A DNA stretch of 7,572 bases from Acetobacterium sp. (GTDB taxonomy: Bacteria; Bacillota; Clostridia; Eubacteriales; Eubacteriaceae): the NCBI GenBank assembly GCA_022013395.1, contig JAKLQL010000153.1, forward strand, positions 1 through 7,572, in the 5' to 3' direction. Every line of letters starts with the position of its first letter. Positions within the stretch are counted from its first letter, which is position 1. Under the pieces are notes generated by a model. It had not been told where the DNA came from. It saw nothing but the letters and a program-made list of their open reading frames with translations, and did not search any database. The position numbers were made by a program, and so were the translations under genes. Shown piece after piece: positions 1-5,710 of the stretch.

Positions 1-62
1 ATGATTCGATTCTGTTTGCCGACTGGTCCAATCTCTCGTTGTGCCTTCTTTTTTATATTCAC
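1..62 (-). CDS. Probable class B penicillin-binding protein (FtsI/SpoVD type), N-terminal fragment
   Basis: Only the first 20 codons are inside the window; the gene runs off the left edge. It starts with GTG at 62-60, preceded by GGAG and a 7-nt spacer, a well-placed ribosome binding site. The visible peptide begins MNIKKKAQREIGPVGKQNRI. It is short and basic, as expected for the cytoplasmic tail before the membrane anchor of a division transpeptidase. The identification rests mainly on position: in Gram-positive mraZ clusters the gene after ftsL is normally pbpB/ftsI or spoVD, which crosslinks septal or spore-cortex peptidoglycan. It lies 61 nt after the ftsL stop with no terminator between, so it should be co-transcribed. 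The reading frame and start are well supported; the product name is inference because no catalytic domain is visible. Confidence 0.6.
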   Translation of the reverse strand, partial: MNIKKKAQREIGPVGKQNRI

Positions 63-123
63 GTTTTTTCTCCAAAATATTATTTATTCAAGCTTACCTG
101 ACACAGCTTAAATAAACCCTAAC

Positions 124-507
124 TTAAAACAAATTTTCAAACCAACTTTTGACAATTTCAGAATCCGACATAATCGATTCATCCTTTTTTTCGGTAACCA
201 GTTCCCGCCGATATTGTTCCTGAACCGGCTCAGTCATTCCATATCCTCTGGCCTGAGCTTCAATGGATTGGAGATTCATGTTTGTTACCAACTGACCTTC
301 CTTGCTGTCATTGACCTGAATAGCATCCTCCAGGGTTTTCTGAAGACTTCTGATTTCAGTATTTTTTTGCGTGATTTCAGCATGTTGAAACAATATTCCA
401 ACCATTGCCAGAAATGCCAAAAGACCAATGATCATGACATATGAACTGATGGTCATTCGCTTTTCTTTCTTTTTGGGTGTGGTTACTCTTTTTTTTGTGG
501 TCGCCAT
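124..507 (-). CDS. ftsL: Cell division protein FtsL-like
   Basis: A 127-residue single-pass membrane protein. Residues 1-17 are strongly basic (cytoplasmic tail), about 22-40 form one hydrophobic membrane segment, and about 43-70 are a polar, heptad-like stretch expected to form a coiled coil outside the cell. Near residues 82-96 is the IEAQARGYGMTEPVQ stretch, resembling the IE-x-A-x-x-LGM-x-x-P motif common in FtsL/DivIC-type proteins. FtsL joins DivIB and DivIC in the divisome and helps activate septal peptidoglycan synthesis; that role is known for the family. The gene starts 17 nt after the rsmH stop with an AAGGAG site about 7 nt before the ATG. FtsL sequences diverge strongly, so the call depends on topology plus position between rsmH and a penicillin-binding protein gene. 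A generic septum formation initiator protein would be the alternative name. Confidence 0.85.
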   Translation of the reverse strand: MATTKKRVTTPKKKEKRMTISSYVMIIGLLAFLAMVGILFQHAEITQKNTEIRSLQKTLEDAIQVNDSKEGQLVTNMNLQSIEAQARGYGMTEPVQEQYRRELVTEKKDESIMSDSEIVKSWFENLF

Positions 508-524
508 GGAACGCTCCTTTTTTC

Positions 525-1481
525 TTAACTTCCTGTTCCCAGCTTTTCAGCAATCCGCAGTTTGGCACTTCGCGAACGCCGGTTCTCTGAAGTCTCATCG
601 ACACCTGGAACAATGGGTTTTCTGGAAATAAGCTTTACTTCCGGTAGTTTTCCACACACACATTGAGGAAAATCTGACGGACAGGTGCAGGGGTTGGCTT
701 TCTCTTTAAAGAGATGCTTAACAACCCGATCTTCCAGGGAATGAAAGGTGATGACACACATTCTGCCACCAGGTTTTAAGGCATCAAGACCTTGGGTTAA
801 GGCATCTTCTAATATTTTTAATTCCCCATTCACTTCCAGTCGAATGGCCTGAAAGGTTTTTCTTGAGGGATGTTTTTCTTTAAAACGTTCTTTCGGAGGA
901 TAAGCATTTTTGACAATCTCACTTAACTCCAAAGTTGTCGTAATTCGCTTTATTTCTCTGGCTCTGACAATAGCCTTGACAATTTGACTGGCATATTTTT
1001 CTTCTCCATAAAGAAAAAGGATTTTTTTCAATTCCCCTGGATGGTAGTCGTTGACAACCATTTCCGCCGTTAAATCGGCTGACTGGTTCATTCGCATGTC
1101 CAGTGGTCCATCGTTATGATAAGAAAAGCCTCGGGTATCGTCATCCAGTTGAAATGACGAAACCCCGAGGTCATATAGAATACCGTCGATCCCAAAGAGA
1201 TGGAGGCTCTTTAGAACCTTGGCTAAACTGGCAAAATTACTTTTTACAAAATGACGCTGGCAGGTGTAAGCTGCTAAACGATCTTTTGCATAATCCAAAG
1301 CATAATCATCTTGGTCAATACCGACCAAAACGCCACTTTCATCTAATGATTCACAAATCCATTGGGAATGTCCACCACCACCCAGGGTACAATCCACATA
1401 GACGCCGTCCGGTTTAATGGCCAAGCCTTCGATGGATTCCCGCAGCAAAACAGTGGTATGAGAAAATGTTTTAGGTTTCAT
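525..1481 (-). CDS. rsmH: 16S rRNA (cytosine(1402)-N(4))-methyltransferase RsmH
   Basis: This is the S-adenosylmethionine-dependent enzyme that methylates N4 of C1402 in the 16S rRNA P-site region, tuning start codon choice and decoding. At 318 residues it has the usual family length. Visible signatures in order are the substrate-facing HTTVLLRE at 8-15, the SAM-binding VDCTLGGGGHS at 29-39, the acidic motif GIDQD near 54-58, the family stretch DLGVSSFQLDD followed by GFSYHNDGPLDMRMN, then ITFHSLEDRVVKHLFK and a Cys-rich stretch, and the C-terminal SAKLRIAEKL. The ATG directly abuts the mraZ stop (TAA then ATG). Only a weak GGGA at 1491-1488 precedes it, so translation probably depends on coupling to mraZ. 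It is the second gene of the division cluster. Identification is secure. Confidence 0.97.
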   Translation of the reverse strand: MKPKTFSHTTVLLRESIEGLAIKPDGVYVDCTLGGGGHSQWICESLDESGVLVGIDQDDYALDYAKDRLAAYTCQRHFVKSNFASLAKVLKSLHLFGIDGILYDLGVSSFQLDDDTRGFSYHNDGPLDMRMNQSADLTAEMVVNDYHPGELKKILFLYGEEKYASQIVKAIVRAREIKRITTTLELSEIVKNAYPPKERFKEKHPSRKTFQAIRLEVNGELKILEDALTQGLDALKPGGRMCVITFHSLEDRVVKHLFKEKANPCTCPSDFPQCVCGKLPEVKLISRKPIVPGVDETSENRRSRSAKLRIAEKLGTGS

Positions 1482-1913
1482 TTAAATTCCCAGCATTGCC
1501 ATGTTATTGGCAATGTCCTCATAGTTTAGATCATCATTATCGTTATAGCTGGACCATAATTGACTGTCCCAAATTTCTAAGCGATTTGAAACTCCGATAA
1601 TAGTCACCTCTTTTGTTATTTTTGCATATTTGCGAAGCGATAGTGGAATGCTGGCCCGACCTTGTCGATCCAGTTCACAATCGGCAGCGCCGGCAAAGAA
1701 AAATCGGGTAAATGCTCGTGCATCTTTATCCGATACGGGTAGTGATTTTAATTTACTTTCGAAATTCTCCCACTCTTCCATTGAAAAAACAAACAAGCAG
1801 CAGTCCAATCCTTTTGTTAAAACGAATTCTCCGCCCAGAGATTCTCTGAATTTTGAAGGAATGATCAATCGTCCCTTGTCGTCGATATTATGTTCATACT
1901 CTCCAAAAAACAT
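1482..1913 (-). CDS. mraZ: Transcriptional regulator MraZ
   Basis: A 143-residue protein, the standard length for MraZ, which forms ring-shaped oligomers and binds tandem short repeats before its own operon. Two AbrB-like half-domains are visible. The first carries the DxxGR motif at residues 11-15 (DDKGR, followed by LIIPSKFR). The second carries DRQGR at 82-86, followed by [11 protein letters not shown]. The start [15 protein letters not shown] is canonical. The ATG at 1913-1911 follows AAGGAGGGG at 1929-1921, a strong ribosome binding site with about 8 nt spacing. It is the first gene of the mraZ-rsmH-ftsL-pbp cluster. In other bacteria MraZ represses or modulates this cluster; the four 10-nt-spaced GTGG-type repeats upstream indicate the same here by inference. 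Confidence 0.97.
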   Translation of the reverse strand: MFFGEYEHNIDDKGRLIIPSKFRESLGGEFVLTKGLDCCLFVFSMEEWENFESKLKSLPVSDKDARAFTRFFFAGAADCELDRQGRASIPLSLRKYAKITKEVTIIGVSNRLEIWDSQLWSSYNDNDDLNYEDIANNMAMLGI

Positions 1914-1942
1914 CCAGATCCCCCTCCTTCTTACTTTGCTCT

Positions 1943-1977
1943 TCCATTTTCTTCCACATTATACCACACTCCACCAC
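1943..1977 (-). promoter_or_regulatory. MraZ operator: four GTGG-type direct repeats, 10-nt period
   Basis: Reading the minus strand from 1977 down, the pentamers are GTGGT, GTGGT, GTGGA and ATGGA, each separated by exactly 5 nt, so the same helix face is presented four times. The first repeat lies in the -35/-10 spacer, the second runs from the spacer into the first base of the -10 box, and the last two lie at and after the probable transcription start. Known MraZ targets in other bacteria are also short G-rich direct repeats with a 10-nt period next to the mraZ promoter, so the assignment is strong. Its effect as repression is inferred from overlap with the core promoter. Confidence 0.85.
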
Positions 1978-1986
1978 CCTTCACAA
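1958..1986 (-). promoter_or_regulatory. Sigma-A type promoter of the mraZ division cluster
   Basis: On the minus strand there is a -35 element TTGTGA at 1986-1981, a 17-nt spacer and a perfect TATAAT -10 element at 1963-1958. Transcription would start near 1951, giving a leader of roughly 37 nt before the mraZ ATG that contains the AAGGAGGGG ribosome binding site. The spacer itself is G-rich on the coding strand because it holds two of the MraZ-type repeats. Confidence 0.85.
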
Positions 1987-2127
1987 GTTGCGAAACTGGC
2001 TATTAAGCAAAAAATAGCGATTTATTTTGTTAAAAATTCACAACATTTGTATTGATTTTATATCAAAAGGCTTAATAATAAATTCTCTATCGTCTTTCCT
2101 TTAAGATTTCTACATTATAACTTGTGA

Positions 2128-2158
2128 TTGTACGTATTTTGGTTTAAACTATTATAAT
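2128..2158 (+). promoter_or_regulatory. Candidate promoter of the UPF0237-UPF0210 operon
   Basis: TTGTAC at 2128-2133 can serve as a -35 element. It pairs with TATTAT at 2150-2155 (16-nt spacer) or with the better TATAAT at 2153-2158 (19-nt spacer). Either choice puts the transcript start near 2162-2166, only about 20 nt before the ATG, leaving just room for the AAGGAG site. The spacing ambiguity keeps the confidence moderate. This promoter is divergent from that of mraZ, with about 140 AT-rich bases between the two -35 elements. Confidence 0.55.
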
Positions 2159-2184
2159 AATGAAAATTAAGGAGTTATTAAACA

Positions 2185-2454
2185 ATGAGAGCAGTAGTTA
2201 CGGTTATTGGAAAAGACCGCACCGGTATTATTTATAATGTATCAAAGATTTTGGCAGAAAATGAAGTCAATATAGAGGATATCAGTCAAACAGTTATGCA
2301 TGATTTTTTCACCATGATCATGCTAGTCGACATGAAAAATATGTCTGTGGATTTTGGTGTGCTTAAAGCCGCACTGGAAGAAATCGGCAACACCATTGGC
2401 ATGTCCATCCGCATTCAGCATGAAGATCTTTTCAATGCCATGCACACCATTTAA
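2185..2454 (+). CDS. ACT domain-containing protein, UPF0237 family
   Basis: An 89-residue protein that is essentially a single ACT domain. It opens MRAVVTVIGKDRTGIIYNVS, where the GKDRTGI turn is the usual ligand-binding loop of ACT modules, followed by helix and strand segments (ILAENEVNIEDISQTV, then FFTMIMLVDM). The length and sequence fit the UPF0237 family, whose members resemble a free-standing half of GcvR-type regulators. ACT domains usually bind amino acids or other small metabolites and dimerise; no DNA-binding or catalytic domain is present. AAGGAG at 2169-2174 lies 10 nt before the ATG. The gene ends 13 nt before a UPF0210 gene, its frequent partner in Bacillota and archaea, which suggests it senses a ligand for that protein. 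The family is uncharacterised biochemically as far as I know, so the ligand is unknown. Confidence 0.93.
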   Translation: MRAVVTVIGKDRTGIIYNVSKILAENEVNIEDISQTVMHDFFTMIMLVDMKNMSVDFGVLKAALEEIGNTIGMSIRIQHEDLFNAMHTI

Positions 2455-2467
2455 GGCGGCCGAATAG

Positions 2468-3826
2468 ATGACAATGTTTAAGGACGTCCTAGAGACGGTA
2501 AGAATGATCGAAAAAGAACGGCTGGATATCCGGACCATCACCATGGGAATTTCTTTGCTTGATTGCATCGATTCTTCCGGCGCGAAAAGCCGAGAAAAAA
2601 TTTATGATAAAATCACTCATTTGGCTGAAAATTTAGTTAAAGAAGGCGAACGGATCGAAAATGAATTGGGGATCCCCATTGTCAATAAACGGATCTCGGT
2701 AACGCCGATTTCGCTTATCGCCGGCAGCAGTGATGATTTAGATTATGTTGAATATGCCAAAATTCTCGATGCGGCCGCCGCAACGGTGGGCATTAACTTT
2801 ATTGGTGGGTTTTCGGCCCTGGTGCCCAAGGGCTTTACCAAAGGCGACCGGATTCTGATTGATTCCATTCCTGAAGCGCTGGCAACTACCAATTGTGTCT
2901 GTTCATCAGTCAACCTTGGTTCATCCAAAGCGGGCATAAACATGGATGCCGTAAAGCGTCTTGGTGAAGTGATTAAAGAAACAGCTTACCTGACTCGGGA
3001 TGCTGATTCGATTGGCTGCGCCAAATTTGTAGCCTTTGCCAATGCGGTTGAAGACAACCCCTTTATGGCCGGTGCCTTTCACGGCGTCGGTGAAGCGGAA
3101 TCGGTTCTCAATGTTGGCGTCAGCGGCCCCGGTGTTGTGAAACGGGCGCTGGAAAAAGCCCAGGATGCATCCTTCGGAGAAATGGCTGAAATCATCAAGA
3201 AGACAGCTTTTAAAATTACCCGAGCCGGACATCTGGTTGGCACCACGGTGGCTGAACGCCTTAATGTTCCCTTTGGGATTTTAGATTTATCGCTGGCCCC
3301 AACCCCAGAAATCGGCGACAGCGTTGCCCGAATTTTGGAAGAAATGGGCCTGGAGCACTGTGGTACCCATGGTACTACCGCTGCCCTTGCGATGCTGAAC
3401 GACGCCGTTAAAAAAGGTGGAATCATGGCCTCTACCTCGGTGGGTGGTTTTAGTGGAGCCTTTATCCCAGTCAGCGAAGACGAAGGAATGATTGAAGCAG
3501 TGGAATGCGGCGCCCTGACCTTCGACAAGCTGGAAGCGATGACCAGCGTTTGTTCGGTCGGCATCGACATGGTCGCCATTCCCGGCGATACCCCGGCTTC
3601 CACCATTTCGGGAATTTTAGCTGATGAAGCCGCCATTGGCGTTATCAATAATAAAACCACTGGTGTTCGGGTTATTCCAGTCTATGGCAAAGATGTTGGC
3701 GATACGGCAGAATTTGGTGGTCTGCTTGGACGAGCCCCAATTATGGCAGTCAATAAAAATGACTGTTCCGTTTTCATTAATCGCGGCGGACAGATTCCAG
3801 CCCCAATTCACAGCTTTAAGAATTAA
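2468..3826 (+). CDS. UPF0210 / DUF711 (PFL-like) family protein
   Basis: A 452-residue protein of normal length for UPF0210. Recognisable stretches include [16 protein letters not shown] (residues 18-33), [14 protein letters not shown] (73-86), the paired cysteines in [12 protein letters not shown] (142-153), [14 protein letters not shown], and a glycine-rich C-terminal half with [39 protein letters not shown] and [18 protein letters not shown]. Family members adopt a fold related to pyruvate formate-lyase and anaerobic ribonucleotide reductase barrels; I see no obvious glycyl radical motif and no activase next door. No reaction is established to my knowledge. The chosen ATG at 2468 has AAGGCGG at 2453-2459, overlapping the previous stop, with 8-nt spacing; the in-frame ATG at 2474 would be 14 nt away and is less likely. 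It is co-transcribed with the ACT protein and is followed by a hairpin at 3852-3876. Confidence 0.93.
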   Translation: MTMFKDVLETVRMIEKERLDIRTITMGISLLDCIDSSGAKSREKIYDKITHLAENLVKEGERIENELGIPIVNKRISVTPISLIAGSSDDLDYVEYAKILDAAAATVGINFIGGFSALVPKGFTKGDRILIDSIPEALATTNCVCSSVNLGSSKAGINMDAVKRLGEVIKETAYLTRDADSIGCAKFVAFANAVEDNPFMAGAFHGVGEAESVLNVGVSGPGVVKRALEKAQDASFGEMAEIIKKTAFKITRAGHLVGTTVAERLNVPFGILDLSLAPTPEIGDSVARILEEMGLEHCGTHGTTAALAMLNDAVKKGGIMASTSVGGFSGAFIPVSEDEGMIEAVECGALTFDKLEAMTSVCSVGIDMVAIPGDTPASTISGILADEAAIGVINNKTTGVRVIPVYGKDVGDTAEFGGLLGRAPIMAVNKNDCSVFINRGGQIPAPIHSFKN

Positions 3827-3851
3827 TTAACAAACATGCTTCAGTAATTTG

Positions 3852-3882
3852 GGAGACTTGCGAAAGGCAGGTCTCCTATTTT
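3852..3882 (+). terminator. Hairpin after UPF0210: partial terminator or attenuator
   Basis: GGAGACTTGC (3852-3861) pairs with GCAGGTCTCC (3867-3876) through a 10-bp stem with one G-T wobble, closed by a 5-nt loop and followed by TATTTT. The tract is short and interrupted, so this is at best a leaky terminator. It sits between UPF0210 and the FmdE gene, where no separate promoter is visible, so some read-through is probably needed to express the downstream gene. Confidence 0.6.
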
Positions 3883-3895
3883 AATACAAAGGAGA
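3872..3895 (+). promoter_or_regulatory. Possible Shine-Dalgarno sequestering stem before the FmdE gene
   Basis: The strong ribosome binding site is AAAGGAG at 3888-3894, 8 nt before the ATG. TCTCCT at 3872-3877, mostly the 3' arm of the preceding hairpin, is an exact complement of AGGAGA at 3890-3895, leaving a 12-nt loop. Thus the same pyrimidine stretch can pair either upstream (10 bp) or with the ribosome binding site (6 bp). The complementarity is directly visible; a regulatory role is inference, and the upstream stem should dominate unless something disrupts it. Confidence 0.35.
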
Positions 3896-3902
3896 AACAA
3901 CC

Positions 3903-4307
3903 ATGAATGAAGAATTATGGGCCAAATGTGTGGCCTATCATGGACATCATTGTCCCGGTCTGGCTATTGGCGTGAGGGCTTCCCTGGAAATAATTAAAGC
4001 GCTCCCCATTGATTTTGAAGCCGGTGATGAAATCGTCTGTGTGTCTGAAAATGAGTCCTGCAGTGTTGATGGTATTCGGGTGGTGCTGGGATGCACCGGG
4101 GAAAAAGGTAACCTCTTCTTTATCAAAGGCGGTAATCAGGCTTTTTCTGTTTTTAACCAAACCACCGGAAAAAGTGTCCGCCTGATTTTAAAAGACCTGC
4201 CGCAGATGGAGCGGGACGATCTGGAAGCTTTTCTGCTCAACGAGCCCGATGTTACTAAGCTTTTTGATTTCGAGAAACCACATTTTGAACTTCCTGAAAA
4301 GGGCTAG
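3903..4307 (+). CDS. Free-standing FmdE-domain protein
   Basis: A 134-residue protein matching the FmdE domain (formylmethanofuran dehydrogenase subunit E region, PF02663). The signature YHGHHCPGLAIG occupies residues 12-23, with H13, H15 and C17 as likely metal ligands. The second conserved block is ENESCSVDGIRVVLGCTGEKGNL (residues 49-71), with C53 and C64; most relatives I know read GCTxGKGNL there, so the TGEKGNL form is a small deviation. There is no C-terminal zinc ribbon, which longer FmdE proteins carry, and no other molybdenum or tungsten formylmethanofuran dehydrogenase gene nearby. It is therefore unlikely to be a subunit of that enzyme. In bacteria such proteins are often annotated next to molybdopterin or metal genes, but their activity is not established. 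It follows the UPF0237-UPF0210 pair after a 76-nt gap containing a hairpin and has a strong AAAGGAG site. Confidence 0.9.
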   Translation: MNEELWAKCVAYHGHHCPGLAIGVRASLEIIKALPIDFEAGDEIVCVSENESCSVDGIRVVLGCTGEKGNLFFIKGGNQAFSVFNQTTGKSVRLILKDLPQMERDDLEAFLLNEPDVTKLFDFEKPHFELPEKG

Positions 4308-4344
4308 TCCAATTAGGTTCTAAACGTATTGATCATGCCAATGT

Positions 4345-4424
4345 TGATTCTTTTGTACAAACTTCTGACGAACCGGCTCAGCCGTTTCAACAGCCTGTCA
4401 TGAGAATCATTTATTGGTTTTTTT
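4345..4424 (+). repeat. Nested imperfect inverted repeats followed by a T-run
   Basis: TGATTCT (4345-4351) matches AGAATCA (4403-4409), TGAC (4366-4369) matches GTCA (4397-4400), and in the middle GAACCGGCT (4370-4378) matches AGCCGTTTC (4380-4388) around a single central base with one mismatch. Seven T's follow at 4418-4424. TTTGTACAAA (4352-4361) is a further perfect 10-nt palindrome. This may be an imperfect terminator for the FmdE gene, or an operator for the next gene; the 8-nt gap between the last arm and the T-run argues against an efficient terminator. Confidence 0.35.
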
Positions 4425-4485
4425 ATGCTCAATATCAATAATTTTTTTTACTGTTTAAGATTCTCTGCCAACAATTAATTTGATA

Positions 4486-4494
4486 TGCTATAAT
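4486..4494 (+). promoter_or_regulatory. Extended -10 promoter for the TIGR00300-family gene
   Basis: TGCTATAAT is a consensus extended -10 element (TG, one base, then TATAAT at 4489-4494). The region 17 nt upstream (TGCCAA, 4466-4471) is a poor -35 match, which an extended -10 can compensate. Transcription would start near 4501, giving a leader of about 22 nt before the ATG at 4523. Confidence 0.6.
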
Positions 4495-4522
4495 TAAACA
4501 AATTACTTAATGAGGTGCATCT

Positions 4523-5608
4523 ATGTTTAAATTACCAGATTATATCGCTCCCGACTTTAACGAAACCTTTTTTGAAAAAGCCCCCAGTGTCCGAACCATG
4601 CCGGCTCCTATGGATGGTGTCGTTCCTGAAAATTTTTATGCAACCACCATCTTTCCCGAGTATTTTAAAATTCATAACTCCTGGCAACTGATGTCTGAAA
4701 GCCGGATGGACTGCGTTGTTGTCATCGAAAATGATCGACCAAACGCCGTCGAATTCAGAAATGTCAGAAAAGGCGATGCGGTTGTCGTCGGACGTCACGA
4801 AGACGGCGGCAACGGTGTTTATGTCGATCATTTTGCCTTCAATAAAAAACAGAACGAGGGGGACAATTTTTCGTTTCGAACCTCCAACTCCCGGGAAACC
4901 GCGTATTCCCGAGATTATGATCGACTCTACGAATTATTGGAATTCGAGCGTGATAACGGTTATATCCTATGGGTTCTTGGCCCAGCGGTGACCTTTGATC
5001 AAGACTCCCGAAATGCCATGACCCACCTAGTCGAAGCAGGGTATGTGGATGCCCTCTTTGCGGGTAACGCTCTGGCAACCCACGATTTGGAATCCCATTT
5101 TTTCAACACCGCTTTAGGGCAAGATATCTATTCTAAAGAAAATAAATCACTGGGTCACTATCACCATATCGAAACCATCAATCGGGCTCGGGGTTGCGGA
5201 TCTTTGGATAATTTAATCGAAAAATATAAAATTGAAGATGGTATTGTCAGTGCCTGCATCAAAAATAAAGTTCCCATGGTTTTAGCCGGTTCCATCCGGG
5301 ATGACGGTCCTTTACCGGGGGTCTATTCCGATGTTTATAGTGCCCAAGATGCGCTTCGGGTCCATACTAAAAAGGCAACCACCATCATTTGTCTGGCAAC
5401 CCAGCTCCACACCATTGCCACCGGCAACATGACCCCATCTTATCAGGTGGTTGATGGCGTGGTCCGCCCGGTTTATTTTTACACCGTGGACATTTCTGAA
5501 TTTGTTGTCAATAAACTCAAAGACCGCGGTAGTCTCAGCTCTAAATCCATTATTACCAATATTCAGGATTTTGTGGTCAATTTGCAACGCAATTTATCAT
5601 TGAAATAA
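4523..5608 (+). CDS. TIGR00300-family protein, probable ornithine cyclodeaminase (ArgZ/AgrE C-terminal type)
   Basis: A 361-residue protein with two recognisable parts. The N-terminal region (about 35-110) fits the LOR/SDH conserved domain, with RMDCVVV at 61-67 and KGDAVVVG at 83-90. The C-terminal region fits the ornithine cyclodeaminase portion of archaeal TIGR00300 proteins and cyanobacterial ArgZ/AgrE: GNALATHDLE at 181-190, GHYHHIETIN at 211-220, LAGSIRDDGPLP at 254-265 and LATQLHTIATGNMTPS at 291-306. Those enzymes convert ornithine to proline and ammonia using NAD. The arginine dihydrolase domain of the cyanobacterial fusions is absent, and at 361 residues it is somewhat shorter than the roughly 400 of archaeal members. 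GAGGTG at 4512-4517 sits 5 nt before the ATG. It is monocistronic, with its own promoter and a strong hairpin right after the stop. The family call is firm; the reaction is inferred from relatives and no proline or arginine gene lies nearby. Confidence 0.85.
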   Translation: MFKLPDYIAPDFNETFFEKAPSVRTMPAPMDGVVPENFYATTIFPEYFKIHNSWQLMSESRMDCVVVIENDRPNAVEFRNVRKGDAVVVGRHEDGGNGVYVDHFAFNKKQNEGDNFSFRTSNSRETAYSRDYDRLYELLEFERDNGYILWVLGPAVTFDQDSRNAMTHLVEAGYVDALFAGNALATHDLESHFFNTALGQDIYSKENKSLGHYHHIETINRARGCGSLDNLIEKYKIEDGIVSACIKNKVPMVLAGSIRDDGPLPGVYSDVYSAQDALRVHTKKATTIICLATQLHTIATGNMTPSYQVVDGVVRPVYFYTVDISEFVVNKLKDRGSLSSKSIITNIQDFVVNLQRNLSLK

Positions 5609-5610
5609 CC

Positions 5611-5656
5611 AAAAATACCAGATGCTTTTGCAATCTCAAAAGCATCTGGTATTTTT
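5611..5656. terminator. Bidirectional intrinsic terminator, perfect 20-bp stem
   Basis: The arm at 5611-5630 is perfectly complementary to 5637-5656 around a 6-nt loop (CAATCT). The GC-containing core is TACCAGATGCTTTTG against its complement. The stem is bounded by five A's on the left and five T's on the right, giving a U-tract on transcripts from both directions. It begins 2 nt after the stop of the plus-strand TIGR00300 gene and lies 54 nt beyond the stop of the minus-strand Sir2 gene, so it serves two convergent units. Confidence 0.93.
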
Positions 5657-5710
5657 ATGCTCGTTACAACGACCATGTTGCATTTTGTTATCATGCCCAA
5701 TAATTCGTAC

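Noticed and set aside
222..233. GAACCGGCTCAG shared between the ftsL coding region and the spacer at 4370-4381
   Set aside because: A 12-nt match without extension on either side; in ftsL it simply encodes part of the EPV stretch. It is most likely chance.
1999..2018. Inverted repeat GCTATT/AATAGC with an 8-nt loop just upstream of the mraZ -35 element
   Set aside because: Only 6 bp and AT-rich, without a proper U-tract; expected by chance in such a spacer.
1630..2055. Open frame of 141 codons on the plus strand across mraZ and its promoter
   Set aside because: It is antisense to mraZ and runs through the promoter and operator region; the translation resembles no protein.
3079..3660. Open frame of 193 codons on the minus strand inside UPF0210
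   Set aside because: It is antisense to a well-conserved gene, with low-complexity Ser/Pro/Ala-rich translation and no ribosome binding site; a shadow frame.
2468..3826. Glycyl radical enzyme of the pyruvate formate-lyase class
   Set aside because: The family has a related fold, but I see no glycyl radical motif near the C-terminus, the length is too short, and no radical SAM activase is encoded nearby.
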